From Mytilus galloprovincialis (lineage: Eukaryota; Mollusca; Bivalvia; Mytilida; Mytilidae), in NCBI RefSeq assembly GCF_965363235.1, contig NC_134839.1, forward strand, positions 112,586,517 to 112,650,516: a stretch of DNA of 64,000 nucleotides, given 5' to 3'. Below are positions 23,871 through 36,000 of the stretch, piece by piece (the first letter of the stretch is position 1; each line of letters starts with the position of its first letter). A program made the translations under genes and the position numbers. The notes beneath the pieces are model-generated. The model had not been told where the DNA came from and did not search any database. It worked only from the letters and a program-made list of their open reading frames with translations.

Positions 23871-24129
23871 ATAAAAAAAAATCACAACATTTAACTTTTA
23901 ATCTCCGATAGTTGCGGGAGGTCATGCATATAAAATATATAAAATTATGGTTCAATGACACGAGAACATAACATAAACATAAACATGAACACATACTTCG
24001 ATCCAAATAGTACTGGTCATTTGCAAAGTTAAGTAGTGTGTTTAATATATGATTTTATGGAAAAGGAATGATCAAATATTATATCGGTTAACTGGACTTT
24101 AATTTGTATACTCTTTATACTATATTGCA

Positions 24130-24300
24130 GTGGAATTTGATGCGACTGTCATCCAAGTGAGAGGTTTAGCTAGCTACAAAACCAGGCTCAGTCCAACAAT
24201 TTCTACATAAGAAAATGACTGTAACAAGTCCAGAATATGACAGTTGTTATTCATTTGTTTGATCTGTTTGAGCGTTTAATATTGCCATTTGATTATCATA
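24130..24300 (+). repeat. Dispersed mussel repeat R1, partial copy b
   Basis: Matches R1 from 'tggaatttgatgcgactgtc' to 'attgccatttgatta'. Confidence 0.75.
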
Positions 24301-26369
24301 TTGCAAGATAACTTTAAGTAGTCAAATATATTAAAAAGAATTGATTAAGTAATACTTGCACCTGGTAAATGTTTTTTCTGGTTTTTTTTTAAATATTAAA
24401 CAATGGATTTGGTTTTCTCCTGTTTCATTGTAAATCAATTGAAATCAGTCAGAATAATGTGATGATAAATGTGGTTTGTGGTCTGTCTTGTGGCTTATCT
24501 CGTTGGTGTTTATATGTAAAGGAATATATCATTATTCATATGTAATAGCTGTTTATTGTTAAATCATCTTTGTTTATTTTTCAGGGTGTTTCCCCATAAT
24601 CTTCAATTAAAAAAAATCTTATCTGGAAACAGACATAATGAATAACAAATGCGGTTATATTTTTTATTTATTTCTTTAGCAGTATACCTAGGAATATGGT
24701 AGGCAAAAGGTTAGTACCGTATGTAGACATACGATATATGTAACACTTCTTTTAATCTTTTTCTTCATAAATCTTCATTACTTTTCATTGTGAACATTTA
24801 GATGATCGAGCTGACAGAGGATAACCCTAACGCATGTCAATACTAATATGTAATTGACTTTCGTGCTCTCTTAAAAACTTGAATATCATGTAAACCATTT
24901 GTCATGTGATAAATCATTTATGATAACATGATTTAACTTGTTTAGATATTACCTTATCATCCATTATGTAGGTGTGAAAGTGAAAGATACATCTCAAGTC
25001 TTCACGATTTACCACGAGCCTTAGGCCTAGTACGTGTAGTAAAAATGTTATAGTATCAAAAACATTCATAAAAAGAGGCTTCACTAGCAATATAAATTTA
25101 AAGAAATTTTATGAAAGAGTTTTTCTTCAAGACTGTTGATTTTTGTGAAAATTAGAAATACCCTATTATTTATAACTGTCATATAGAAATGGGTAACCCA
25201 TTGTACTGATCAATTATTTTTTTTCATTTCTTGTTCGATGTCAAATTGATTAGAACTTTTAATAATTATCTAAAACATGCAGGAAAATAACCACTAAATA
25301 AAGAGTTTGAATGAGGTGGATATATAGAATTATAATAGGTCATTAGTGATTTTTTTTCAATTCGCAGCCCCTGATTTGGCTATAAGGACCCCGAAAAGAT
25401 AAACTATGAATCAATCACACCCGTATTTTTTATTTTTTAAATGAAAATTATAAATAGTTCAGACTTAATTGAGATGCCCAAAAATAAGAAATGATCATAT
25501 GAATTATTATACAGAAAACGGTTGATACTTAGCGTCAATAGAATATATTTCAATAATTAGTTGTGACATAAATAATAATTTAGTTTTGCGGTAATGCTAT
25601 TACAATGTAAAACAATCAGAAAATTGTCATGTTTATATAGGTAATACAAAGGTAGACTCACTTGACTGCACATACAAGAATTTATTAGACAATTGTCAGA
25701 TGATGGTTTTTATGGTTTATTTGATGTTTTATGGTTATTCAATGTCATTTTTAACAGACCTCTAATGGGTGGAACTATTTTACAGGAATCAGCGTAAAGA
25801 GGTCGTGTGTTGGATTTTAAGTTAGGGAAAGTGATTCCCTCCCTTAAGATATGGATTACCATTTTATTATAACTCTGATGGTAAGTTTTCATAATTACAC
25901 TTTGAATTTTATCAGCATTTGTCTGTTTTAATTAACCAAATTGTATTTGATATAACTGTTGTTTAAAGAACTTGTTTTGGGGTTTTGTTTTAAGCTTTTT
26001 GTTTTTGTTTTTTTCTAAATTATGTACATTTTCTAGAATGCAGATACAATTATAACAATACAAGGAAAACCCGATTTGATGAAAATTAATAGCATATCCT
26101 ATAGTTTGTTTTGCTTGTTAAAATCTACAATATGTTTGACACACAATTTTATATCTGTTCCGGGATTTCTTGTCTTAACTACCATTTTTGTAATAAAAAT
26201 AATAGATGATACTAAAGGCAACAATTAAAATCATGAATCGTTGACAACATACAACACGCAAGACAATATAGACAAACAGCGAGTCTAAATAACCAAAACA
26301 GAAGGTTGAGCTAATCAAACCCAATCATACACATACTAATTCCAAATTTCGAAATGTTTACATGTTGCA
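24301..26369. other. Intergenic stretch without a supported gene
   Basis: AT-rich. No exon, repeat family or RNA gene could be supported by eye. Confidence 0.35.
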
Positions 26370-26600
26370 TGCAGGATCTCAATATTGACTTCAAGTTTTA
26401 TCCCAGGCACAAACAACCTAAGCCGTATTTGGCACAACTCTTTTGGAATCTTGGGTCATCAATACTCTTCAACTTTGTACTTGTTTGGCTTTCTAACTTT
26501 TTTCGATTTGAGCGTCACTGATGAGTCTTATGTAGACAAAACGCGCGTCTGTCGTATTAAATTATACCTGGTACCTTTGATAACTAGTTAGATATCTGAA
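26370..26600 (+). repeat. Dispersed mussel repeat R2, copy a
   Basis: Contains 'cactgatgagtcttatgtag' and 'acaaaacgcgcgtct', followed by 'cctggtacctttgataact'. This is the hallmark of R2, which recurs at 31290-32345, 43977-44150, 45495-45660 and inverted at 48930-49600. Confidence 0.8.
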
Positions 26601-27079
26601 TGCATCTGTACGATTTCCCCTTAACGCAGGTCATTAATTTTGCCCAGCCATGTTACAATAAACAAATAACCCCAGTATTTGGGTTCATGTAGCTCAGTCT
26701 ATAATATCTGATTAGCGGTTTTTTTTCGGCCTTCCCATGGGAACGAACTATGAGCCTTTTCTTGCAGACCTTTTCTTATTTTCATATGAGTTGGAGTTCC
26801 TTCAGATTCTTGTCAAAAACAAGAAGATCAAAGAAGTCAGATAATTTAATTTTCCATTCAGATATATTGATGATGTTCTTTCCATTAACAATCCAATTGG
26901 TATCCATTAATACATTTTCAAGAACAAGAAATAAAAAAAAATGTATTTTTGGTGATATCAATTTGACGTGGCTCGGTACTTGCTTGAGGATAGCCCGCCA
27001 TTGTGTTGTTGTGATGTGGTCAATTTTGGTGTTCTTGTCTTTTGTTCTTACTGATGTTATTTGTATATATATATATATA

Positions 27080-28669
27080 TATATAATAATATTTTTAAAT
27101 TTGCAAACTACATTTCACATCAAATAATAACAGTTCGTTAAAATATTGTCACTAGCGCTTTCATGCCTTCTGGCAATCTTCAGGCGACGTTTTAACAATG
27201 TCCTTGACGACACTGCCGTTGGTAACGTTTATTACGTTACAATAACGATAAGGGGAGATAAATCAAACGTGTTTAAGTAGATCCGTTTAATTTTGGCTGA
27301 AAGTCCTTTATAAAGTGTGCTTCCTTTGCCACTCTCGTGATGGGATTTCTGGAGGATAAAATGTATCAACAAGTTGAAAGTGAATTTGATACAGCTTTTA
27401 AAGTGTACGTAAAATCGGAATGGAAGCGATTCTTAGACGACTGTTTTATCATTTTAAACAAAAGTCACAATTTAGAGAAGTTTCATAGTCTGATAAACAC
27501 ATTACATCCTTCGATTAAATTTACCATCGAATCTAGCGAACAAAGACTGCCATTTCTAGATATTTTAATATTAAAGAATGGAACAACCTTAACCACAGAT
27601 ATATATTATAAGAAGACGGACACCCACCAATACCTGAATTTTCATTCATGCCATCCTTCACATACGAAAAGAAACATCCCGTTTTGTCTAGCACGACGTG
27701 TATGTACAATTGTGAGTGATGATTTCACGAAGGAATTACGTTTGAATGAACTGAAGGTGTTTTTGAAAGAACAAAACTATCCAAACCCACTAATAGAAAA
27801 GGGAATAGAAAAGGCAAAAGCTATACCAATGACGGAACTCAGGTCCACAGCACGCAAAGAGAGTAATACAGAACTTATCCCGTTTGTTAGCACTCATAAC
27901 CCGTACAATCCTGACATATTCAACGTCATAAAATCAAATTTGCCAGTTTTACAAAAAACGAAAAAATTAAAAAAGCTTTTCCCTACAGAAAAATTCCTGA
28001 AAAGTAAAAGACAGCCTTTAAATCTTAAAAAGATTTTAACAAGGGCTAAGTTTTATGACCCAAATGGAATACAATACAACGTTTCAAAATGTAATGACCC
28101 TAGATGTGGTCTTTGTGAATACATGGCAACCGGCCCGCAAATAACATTGAAAAACGGCCAAACCATTATTCCAAATGCAGACATGAATTGCAAAACGGTA
28201 AACCTTATTTACTGTATTGTATGCAGCACTTGCAAGGAATGGTACATCGGACAGACTGGTAACTCAATTTGTCAAAGAGTTCGTGTTCACAGACAACAGA
28301 TACGAGATCCATCCACACGAATGCAAGATGTGAGCGAACATTTCGAAACGTGCAGTAGTGGAAAATTTACCGTATATCCGTTCTATAAAATGAACGAATC
28401 GAACAAATATAAAAGACTGGCAAAGGAAGCACACTTTATAAAGGACTTTCAGCCAAAATTAAACGGATCTACTTAAACACGTTTGATTTATCTCCCCTTA
28501 TCGTTATTGTAACGTAATAAACGTTACCAACGGCAGTGTCGTCAAGGACATTGTTAAAACGTCGCCTGAAGATTGCCAGAAGGCATGAAAGCGCTAGTGA
28601 CAATATTTTAACGAACTGTTATTATTTGATGTGAAATGTAGTTTGCAAATTTAAAAATATTATTATATA
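27080..28669 (+). mobile_element. Penelope-like retroelement, 5'-truncated, with inverted terminal copies
   Basis: A single open frame (27337-28476) lies between two long inverted arms, 27080-27331 and 28418-28669, about 252 bp each and nearly identical. The right arm is the natural 3' end of the element and overlaps the last 59 bp of the coding frame. The left arm is an inverted copy of that same end, fused directly to a 5'-truncated body. Inverted or tandem terminal copies and 5' truncation are known habits of Penelope-like elements. (TA)n tracts flank both sides (27066-27084 and about 28701-28735). The near identity of the arms suggests a fairly recent insertion. Confidence 0.85.
27337..28476 (+). 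CDS. Penelope-like RT (partial) plus GIY-YIG endonuclease
   Basis: 379 codons, with the first ATG at 27340. The N terminus begins inside the reverse transcriptase at the catalytic Asp-Asp motif (FLDDCF, residues 32-37), followed by LPFLDILI. Most RT fingers and palm upstream are absent, so the frame is a 5'-truncated part. A cysteine motif (CNDPRCGLC) at about residues 251-259 precedes the GIY-YIG endonuclease (YCIVCSTCKEWYIGQTGN, about 292-309), with conserved Arg and Glu-type positions further on (R-VH-Q, EHF). The frame ends LNGST-stop inside the inverted arm. Such proteins copy the element into new sites; this copy cannot do so alone, because the RT is incomplete. Confidence 0.85.
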   Translation: MMGFLEDKMYQQVESEFDTAFKVYVKSEWKRFLDDCFIILNKSHNLEKFHSLINTLHPSIKFTIESSEQRLPFLDILILKNGTTLTTDIYYKKTDTHQYLNFHSCHPSHTKRNIPFCLARRVCTIVSDDFTKELRLNELKVFLKEQNYPNPLIEKGIEKAKAIPMTELRSTARKESNTELIPFVSTHNPYNPDIFNVIKSNLPVLQKTKKLKKLFPTEKFLKSKRQPLNLKKILTRAKFYDPNGIQYNVSKCNDPRCGLCEYMATGPQITLKNGQTIIPNADMNCKTVNLIYCIVCSTCKEWYIGQTGNSICQRVRVHRQQIRDPSTRMQDVSEHFETCSSGKFTVYPFYKMNESNKYKRLAKEAHFIKDFQPKLNGST

Positions 28670-28699
28670 CATTCTGTACACCGTGTTTATTTACTTTTG

Positions 28700-28741
<42 letters not shown>

Positions 28742-28743
28742 TA

Positions 28744-29070
28744 TGCCTTTTTGTTTTTCTTTGTAAGCATATTTCTTTGATTTTATGGTGATTAAGATTA
28801 TAACCCAATATTGACTATTGTACTCCTTTTTTGACATTTTTACCTAATATGTCTCTTTGTTTTGTTCACGCATAGTTGTAATGTAATGGATTTGTATGGT
28901 ACTGTCATACAAGTAGTAGGTTTAGCTAGTTTTAAAACGTTGTTAAATCCACCCTTTTCTACCTTAAAAATGCCTTTACCAAATCAGGAATATGACAGTT
29001 GTTATCCATTTGTTTGATGTGTTTGAGCTTTAGATTTTGCCGTTTAGAATTTTTTTCGGAGTGCGTTTTT
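28744..29070 (+). repeat. Dispersed mussel repeat R1, copy c
   Basis: Diverged R1 from 'ggtgattaagattataac' to 'ttttttcggagtgcgttt', immediately downstream of the Penelope-like element and its (TA)n tract. Confidence 0.7.
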
Positions 29071-29286
29071 GTTGTTGTTATTTTCCTTTTTGTAGACCAC
29101 TTTCCTTTTTCATAAATGTATGAATCCACGCAATATTTTTAACCCTCCTGCTGTTTAAGGGGTACGTTTGTTCATCTATACATCAATTTTGAGATGGTTA
29201 TTTTTATAAATAAGTTACACTGGTTGACCCGAGGTCATCAGTTTTTACTGTGGCGTAATGTTTTTCTTCAACACATCATTCTCTAG

Positions 29287-29573
29287 TTTTTTTATGCCCC
29301 ATTTATGGGCATTACGGTTTTAGTTCTGAGCGTCCGTTCGTCCGTTTGTTTGTCCGTCTGTCCATTCACCCGCTGGAGGTTACCGCTTTTGGTCAAAGTA
29401 GTTTGTTGAAGAAGTTAAAGTCCAATCAACTTGAATATTAGTACACATGTTTCCTATTATATGATCTTTCTAATTTTATTGCCAAATTAGAGTTTTGACC
29501 CCCATTTCACAGTCCACTCAACATGAAAAGTGATAGTGCGAGTGGGGCATCCGTGTACTATGGACACATTCTT
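29287..29573 (+). mobile_element. GTCC-rich non-autonomous element R5
   Basis: Starts 'tttttatgccccatttatgg' and contains a GTCCGTTCGTCCGTTTG-type run. It ends 'gtggggcatccgtgtacta' then 'tggacacattc'. The 'atgcccc' and 'ggggcat' edges form short inverted repeats. It is a familiar bivalve repeat type with no coding capacity. Confidence 0.65.
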
Positions 29574-30075
29574 GTTTATGAATGAGTTACATCAGTTGAC
29601 CCGAGTTCGATCAGCATACATAACTTCATTGACAAGTCGGTTCTTACTGTGACGTAATTACATAGACAATCTAGTACGGAAAAGTGCCCGAATTCAAAAG
29701 TCGTTTATGGATCTCTATTGAAAGTTATTTGGGTGTGATGTCATATTTTGAACGATTTCTTAAGTTAAGTGTGTGGCGTTATAGACATTCGGCTAATGCA
29801 TTTGATGGCACAAAACATTTAAACGAGGGACATTCGACAATATTGATTAGTGATAGCAAGAGGGTCTAAGACTTATAGGTAGTACAGTTTGTGATCGAAA
29901 AAAGACAAATTTTCATCTTATAGAGTTTGATCAAGCGGCTATCAACCAAATGAATTAACCAATAAACAATCCAAGTCAAGATTGGAAATCAACAATAAAT
30001 GTAATGTGAAATGTTAAGATTGTTGGAATAATATGCTCCGTAAATTATGAATGAATGACATTTCTATTTTCACAG

Positions 30076-30096
30076 GTAATCGTCATTGCTGCAAAG
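30076..30096 (+). CDS. Possible 21-nt microexon of the cysteine-rich protein gene
   Basis: Flanked by 'ttttcacag' and 'gtaagc'. It is phase 0 at both ends and encodes VIVIAAK, which joins in frame to VEGAAIQ of the next exon and resembles the end of a signal peptide. Without transcript data this could be chance. Confidence 0.4.
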
Positions 30097-33000
30097 GTAA
30101 GCTGTTTTTTATAACTTACATACTAGGGACTCATTATACTTGTAAAAATATGTATTGTATACAAAGAGAGATGACAGATTCGATATTCCCGTGCTTGCAT
30201 TTCCTATCATGATTTTCTTGATAAAGGGTTACTGCTCACAAGGAAGCTATTAAACCAAGAGTTCCAAATGGTGATGTTGAAATCATCCCTTCGTAAATTT
30301 TACGGACGCCATCACGAGTTGGTTGACCGTTATGGAATAACCGTTTCACAAATGATATCGGATATGTTCCTTACGTCGTAACTACAATCCCCTTCCCTTT
30401 CATGAATGTGACCTACCGAATTAGACTATTTACCGGATTTGTAATCACATAAGCAACACGACGGGTGCCACATGTGGAGCAGGATCTGCTTACCCTTCCG
30501 GAGCACCTGAGATCACCCCTAGTTTTTTGTGGGGTTCGTGTTGTTTATTCTTTAGTTTTTTATGTTGTGTCATGTGTACTATTGTTTTTCTGTTTGTCTT
30601 TTTCATTTTTAGCCATGGCGTTGTCAGTTTGTTTTAGATTTATGAGTTTGACTGTCCCTTTGGTATCTTTCGTCCCTCTTTCATATTATAATTGTTTTAC
30701 AATATGATACTGATTACATTCTATAAAATCTTATAGATATCTGTAAATAATTGACATTGTAATTGGCGCTGATGGCAGTGCTGGTGACAACGATACTGCT
30801 AATTCTACACGTTTTTGTTCAAACAAAATCATATAATATTTAAAATAATCTCGATCTTTCTCTGAATAGAATTTTATCAAAACTTTTGATTTGTCAACCC
30901 TGTATACCCCAATTTAAAATTTAAAATTAAAAATACCCATGTTAAATTTAAAATAGTCTAAAAGAAATAATCCACAATGCTTTTCAATTTAAAAAACGGT
31001 AGCATACGCTATATTAGTTAAAAGTTAAAAAAAGGAGGTAAACCATGCTACAAAGTGGGAAATGTAATCAGTATGCTGGAGTTTCTTAATGACAATATTT
31101 GGGAGGTAAGCATTCCTAAGGTAACCCGGAGCGAACTGTGTATTTCTGCTTGTTGACCTTTTCCTCTGCTCGTACTTTCCAATATTTTTATATTTATAAA
31201 TATTTAGTGACAAAATTTCTGATTGGGTTCCATTGGTATCTTCTTTAAAACTAGAAATTAAAACAAACACAACGAACACGGCTTACTCCGCCTTACTTTT
31301 ATTTATTTCCCCGAGGGTATCACCAGCCCAGTACTCAGCACTTTTTGTGCCGACATCAGTTATCATTGATATGGTTATATTTATAAATTAACTGTTTACC
31401 AAATTTTGATTTTTTTAAATACTTTGGCTTTTTTACCTCAGGCATAGATACCGAAGCTGTATTTGGCAAATTGTTTGGAATTTTAGTCCTCAATGCTCTT
31501 CAACTTCGTACTTTATTTGGCCTTTTTAACTTTTTTGGATTCGAGCGTCATTGATGAGCCTTTTGTAGACGAAACGCGCGTTTGGCGTATATACACAATT
31601 TAGTCCTGGTACCTCTGATGAGTTAATTTACAACCACTGGGTCGATGTCACTGCTGGTTGAGATTCATTTTCCCGAGGGTATCGCCAGCCTAGTAGTCAG
31701 CACTTTTTGTGCCGACATGAATTATCATTGATATGGTTATATTTATAAACTAACTGTTTACCAAATTTTGAATTTATTATTTTTAAATACTAAGACTTTT
31801 CTACTCCAGGCATAGATTACCTTAGCTGTATTTTGCAATTTCTTAGGAATTTTGGTCCTCAATGCTCTTCAACTTCGTACTTTATTCGGCCTTTTTTACC
31901 TTTTTGGATTCGAACGTCACTGATGAGTCTTTTGTAGACGAAACGCGCGTCTGGCGTATATACAAAATTTATCCCTGGTAACCCTGATGATTTTATTTAC
32001 AACCATTGGGTCGATGCCACTGCTGGTGGAGATTTATTTCCCAGAGGGTATCACCAGCCCAGTAGTCAGCACTTTTTGTGCGGACATGAATTATCATTGA
32101 TATGGTTATATATTGAAAATAAGGCTTTTCTACCTCAGGCATAGATTACCTTAGCTATATTTGGCAAATTTATTTTAGGAATTTTGGTCCTCAATGCTCT
32201 TCAACTTCGTACTTTATTTGGCCTTTTTAACTTTTTTGGATTTGAGCGTCACTGATGAGTATTTTGTAGACGAAACGCGCGTCTGGCGTATATACAAAAT
32301 TTAGTCCTGGTATCTATGATGAGTTTATTTTAGACATATATTAATCTCTAGATTCTACAATCATCGTTAAATCTGGGTTTTTTTAGACTGTTTCTGATTG
32401 GGACATCTAAATTAAGTGTAAATTTGCCTGGTAGAAGATGCTTGCATAGGAGGAGATGCTTGTGGTACTTGTATGTCCTGTCAGTTTTATTTGTAATATA
32501 TATTTTCGTATGCATGGGGCGTGGCTCTGTGCTTATACATCCAAGTATTGTGCTATTGTAAACTTGTTCGTTGCGTGTCTTTCATTTTTTGCTTTTTGCC
32601 TTGTCTGTATGCCTTTTTATGTTTATTCGTTACATATATGACGTGGCTATGTACTTATACATCCCGTCATTGTGTTATTTGACTAAGGCAAATTTATGCT
32701 TTTTTTTTTTTGCTTCTTTGTAACATACATTTGTTTTTAGTTTTTTTAATGATTAAGAATATATAACAATGTTAACTGCTGTATATTTGACAATTTTACC
32801 TACTATTTCTGTTTGTTTTCTTCATGCATCGTTGTCAATATAATGGAATTTGATTCGACAGTCATGCAAGTGAGAGGTTTTATTTTAGCAAGCTATAAAA
32901 CCAGGTTCAATCCACTATTTTCTACGTAAGAAAATGCATGTACCTAGTCAGGAATATGATAGTTGTTATCCATTCGTTTGATGTGTTTGAGCTTTTGATT

Positions 33001-36000
33001 TTGACATTTGATAAGGGACTTTCCATTTTGAATTTTCCTCGGAGTTCAATATTTTTGTGATTTTACTTTTTACCATTTACATACGAAAATGCCTGTACCA
33101 AGTCATGAATATGACAGTTGTTGTTTGAGATTTTAATTCTTCCTAGAGACTTTCCGTTTAGAAATTCCTCGGAGTTTGGTATTTTTACCCTGTTGACACA
33201 ATCTGGTCAGCTTCTTTTTGGGGGTCATTTCATGACCTCAGTTTTTATTTTATTTTGATTGATCAGAATTGAACATCGGTAAACTACAGTCGTCTTTTTT
33301 CAGACTAAATCATAAATATGGTATGTGTGACGAGTTGTTAAAACCAATTGGCCTTTTCTACTGCTGAAGTTTGACTCCCGATAATACATCAGCATACCCG
33401 ATTTCATCAGTAATTTAGGAAGATTCTAGCTAAAAGGAATAATGGTTTACAGATCATTGAGAACACAAAGTGCATGACAAAATGAATTTTCAACAATAAC
33501 AATTAATCTAACTTTTATCAATCATCAAACATCCATGTGTTTTGCACTACTTTTCTTTGTTAAGCATTACCAATGACTTGATTTACATAAAACTATTCAT
33601 TCAATCAAAGCTTGAGCGTCTTACAGGTTACTTTAATTTTATAATAACGATAAGTTTTAAAAATGAAAGTGTCTTTAAACAAACAACTATTAATTTTATT
33701 AGTATTATCATTATGACCGACCATGAAATGGCAAAACAAAAAAAAACAAAAACGTTTAAACACAAACATGAATTTACAAATCTGCAAACAAAACACTGCG
33801 CAACATGAATCTCACCAAAATAAATGAAGAGAGAAAAAAAAACAGAAGAAGAATGCGTTAATTAATTAAGACTGTGTGACATAAAGACACATTAATTTCA
33901 TGAGTGATTACGATGATTTTGCTGTCAATAATTTATACAATATTTATGAAAAACCAAGATGTCAGAATATCTCCACATTCGTGACTTGTTACCTTAATAT
34001 AGCATGAGAGGTTCAGTCGAAGTTATGAATAATCAACCACCATCGCGGTTAGGAAACATCGTGGAACATGATTAAAAAAGGGAATAACTTAATCCAAATA
34101 TCTCAATCTCATTTTTATATTAAAAGTTACTTATTCTCTGTGATGGTTGCGAGTTTGGAGTAGTATTTTTTAAACCCTGTTTCCACATTTTTGAGCAAAC
34201 TCCAACACCTGACTTTTCAGCACGCAATCATTACAACTAGTATTCATGCATTTCCAATGCCTTGTTAATGTGAACATATAGCAGAAAACTTGCTGTCATA
34301 TGTGTAATTTGAATTTTTATTGTTTTAAGATGTACAGAACACAAACGAACTTTAAACGAATATGAGTTTTTAGTGTGTACTTATCTATATATAATCAAGG
34401 GCAGCTCATTGTAGGAATAAAATGGTTTCGATATATGCTTGACAATTGAGAAATGTTACAAATGAGATTTCATTTCAATAATTAATCTACAGATTTAAAG
34501 AATGAATGATATTAGTATATTTATTATGTTAATAAAGTGGTCAGGTTTTCATTTTTCGTGTTATAGGACAACACCAGGTGTCAGTGTTAACTAACTTCCA
34601 ACTGGAATATCATTTTCTTTATATCTTCAACCACCATTATTTACATAATACTAGCGTATGAATTTTCCCACATAATTAAATTTAAAATGTTTCGCCTATT
34701 TTGTTTAAGCTGCGAATAGGGATGAAAGTGGTTGGATTGTAAATGGAATAACGAAAATGCTGTTAAAATCTGTCTATATACACAAAGACCTTTACTAACG
34801 CTATACTGCTGTACAAAACATTCAAACCTTGGTGTTCTTAAGTTGCGTGTCATTATGTATATTTTGTAAGTGAATTTAAAGCTCATCGTCATTTTTCAAT
34901 TAAGTAACATAACGCAAAAAAAAAAATACAAAAATATTCCTGAGTAGACACTTCTAATAGATTGTATATAATTAATGTGATAATTCATCACAACACATGT
35001 ACATAAACACTAACTATTGAATTACAGTCAGTTTTATACGTATAAACACTAACTATTGAATTACAGTCAGTTTTATACGTACAAACACTAACTATTGAAT
35101 TACAGTCAGTTTTATACGTATAAACACTAGACTATCGAATTACAGTCAGTTTTATACGTATAAACACTAACTATCGAATAACAGTCAGTTTTATACATAG
35201 ATATAGGAAGATGTGGTGTGAGTGCCAATGAGACAACTCTCCATACAAATAACAATTTAAAAAGTAAACCATTATAGGTTAAAGTACGGCCTTCAACACG
35301 GAGCCTTGGCTCACACCGAACAACAAGCTATAAAGGGCCCCAAAATTACTAGTGTAAAACCATTCAAACGGGAAAACCAACGGTCTAATCTATATAAACA
35401 AAACGAGAAACGAGAAACACGTATATATTACATAAACAAACGACAACTACTGTACATCAGATTCCTGACTTAGGACAGGTGCAAACATTTGCAGCGGGAT
35501 TAAACGTTTTAATGGATCCAAACCTTCTCCCTTTTTCTGAAACAATAGCATAACATCACAACAAAGAAAAACATACGATAAAATATCAATTGGCAGACTT
35601 AACTCAATCAAAAAACGTATGATTAAACAATGAACGAATAAATATGATCTGCGATATCTGAATACAAATGCACAGTTAATTAAATATTAGAGACAAACAT
35701 TCATGACCAAAAAGCTAACAAACAAATTCAAACACAGGACATGACTGAGAAATATTTAACCAATCAATGTTCACTTTAGAAAAAAACCGGTTTTTTTATA
35801 ATCTTGAAGTTTATACGTTTATTTATTTACACATAAACACTAACTATCGAATTACAGTCAGTTTTATACGTTTATTTACACATAAACACTAACTATCGAA
35901 TTACAGTCAGTTTTATACGTTTATTTACACATAAACACTAACTATCGAATTACAGTCAGTTTTATACGTTTATTTACACATAAACATTAACTATCGAATT

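Noticed and set aside
23593-24006. 137-codon minus-strand frame
   Set aside because: Most of it lies over the R5-type repeat, so it is probably chance translation of a mobile element.
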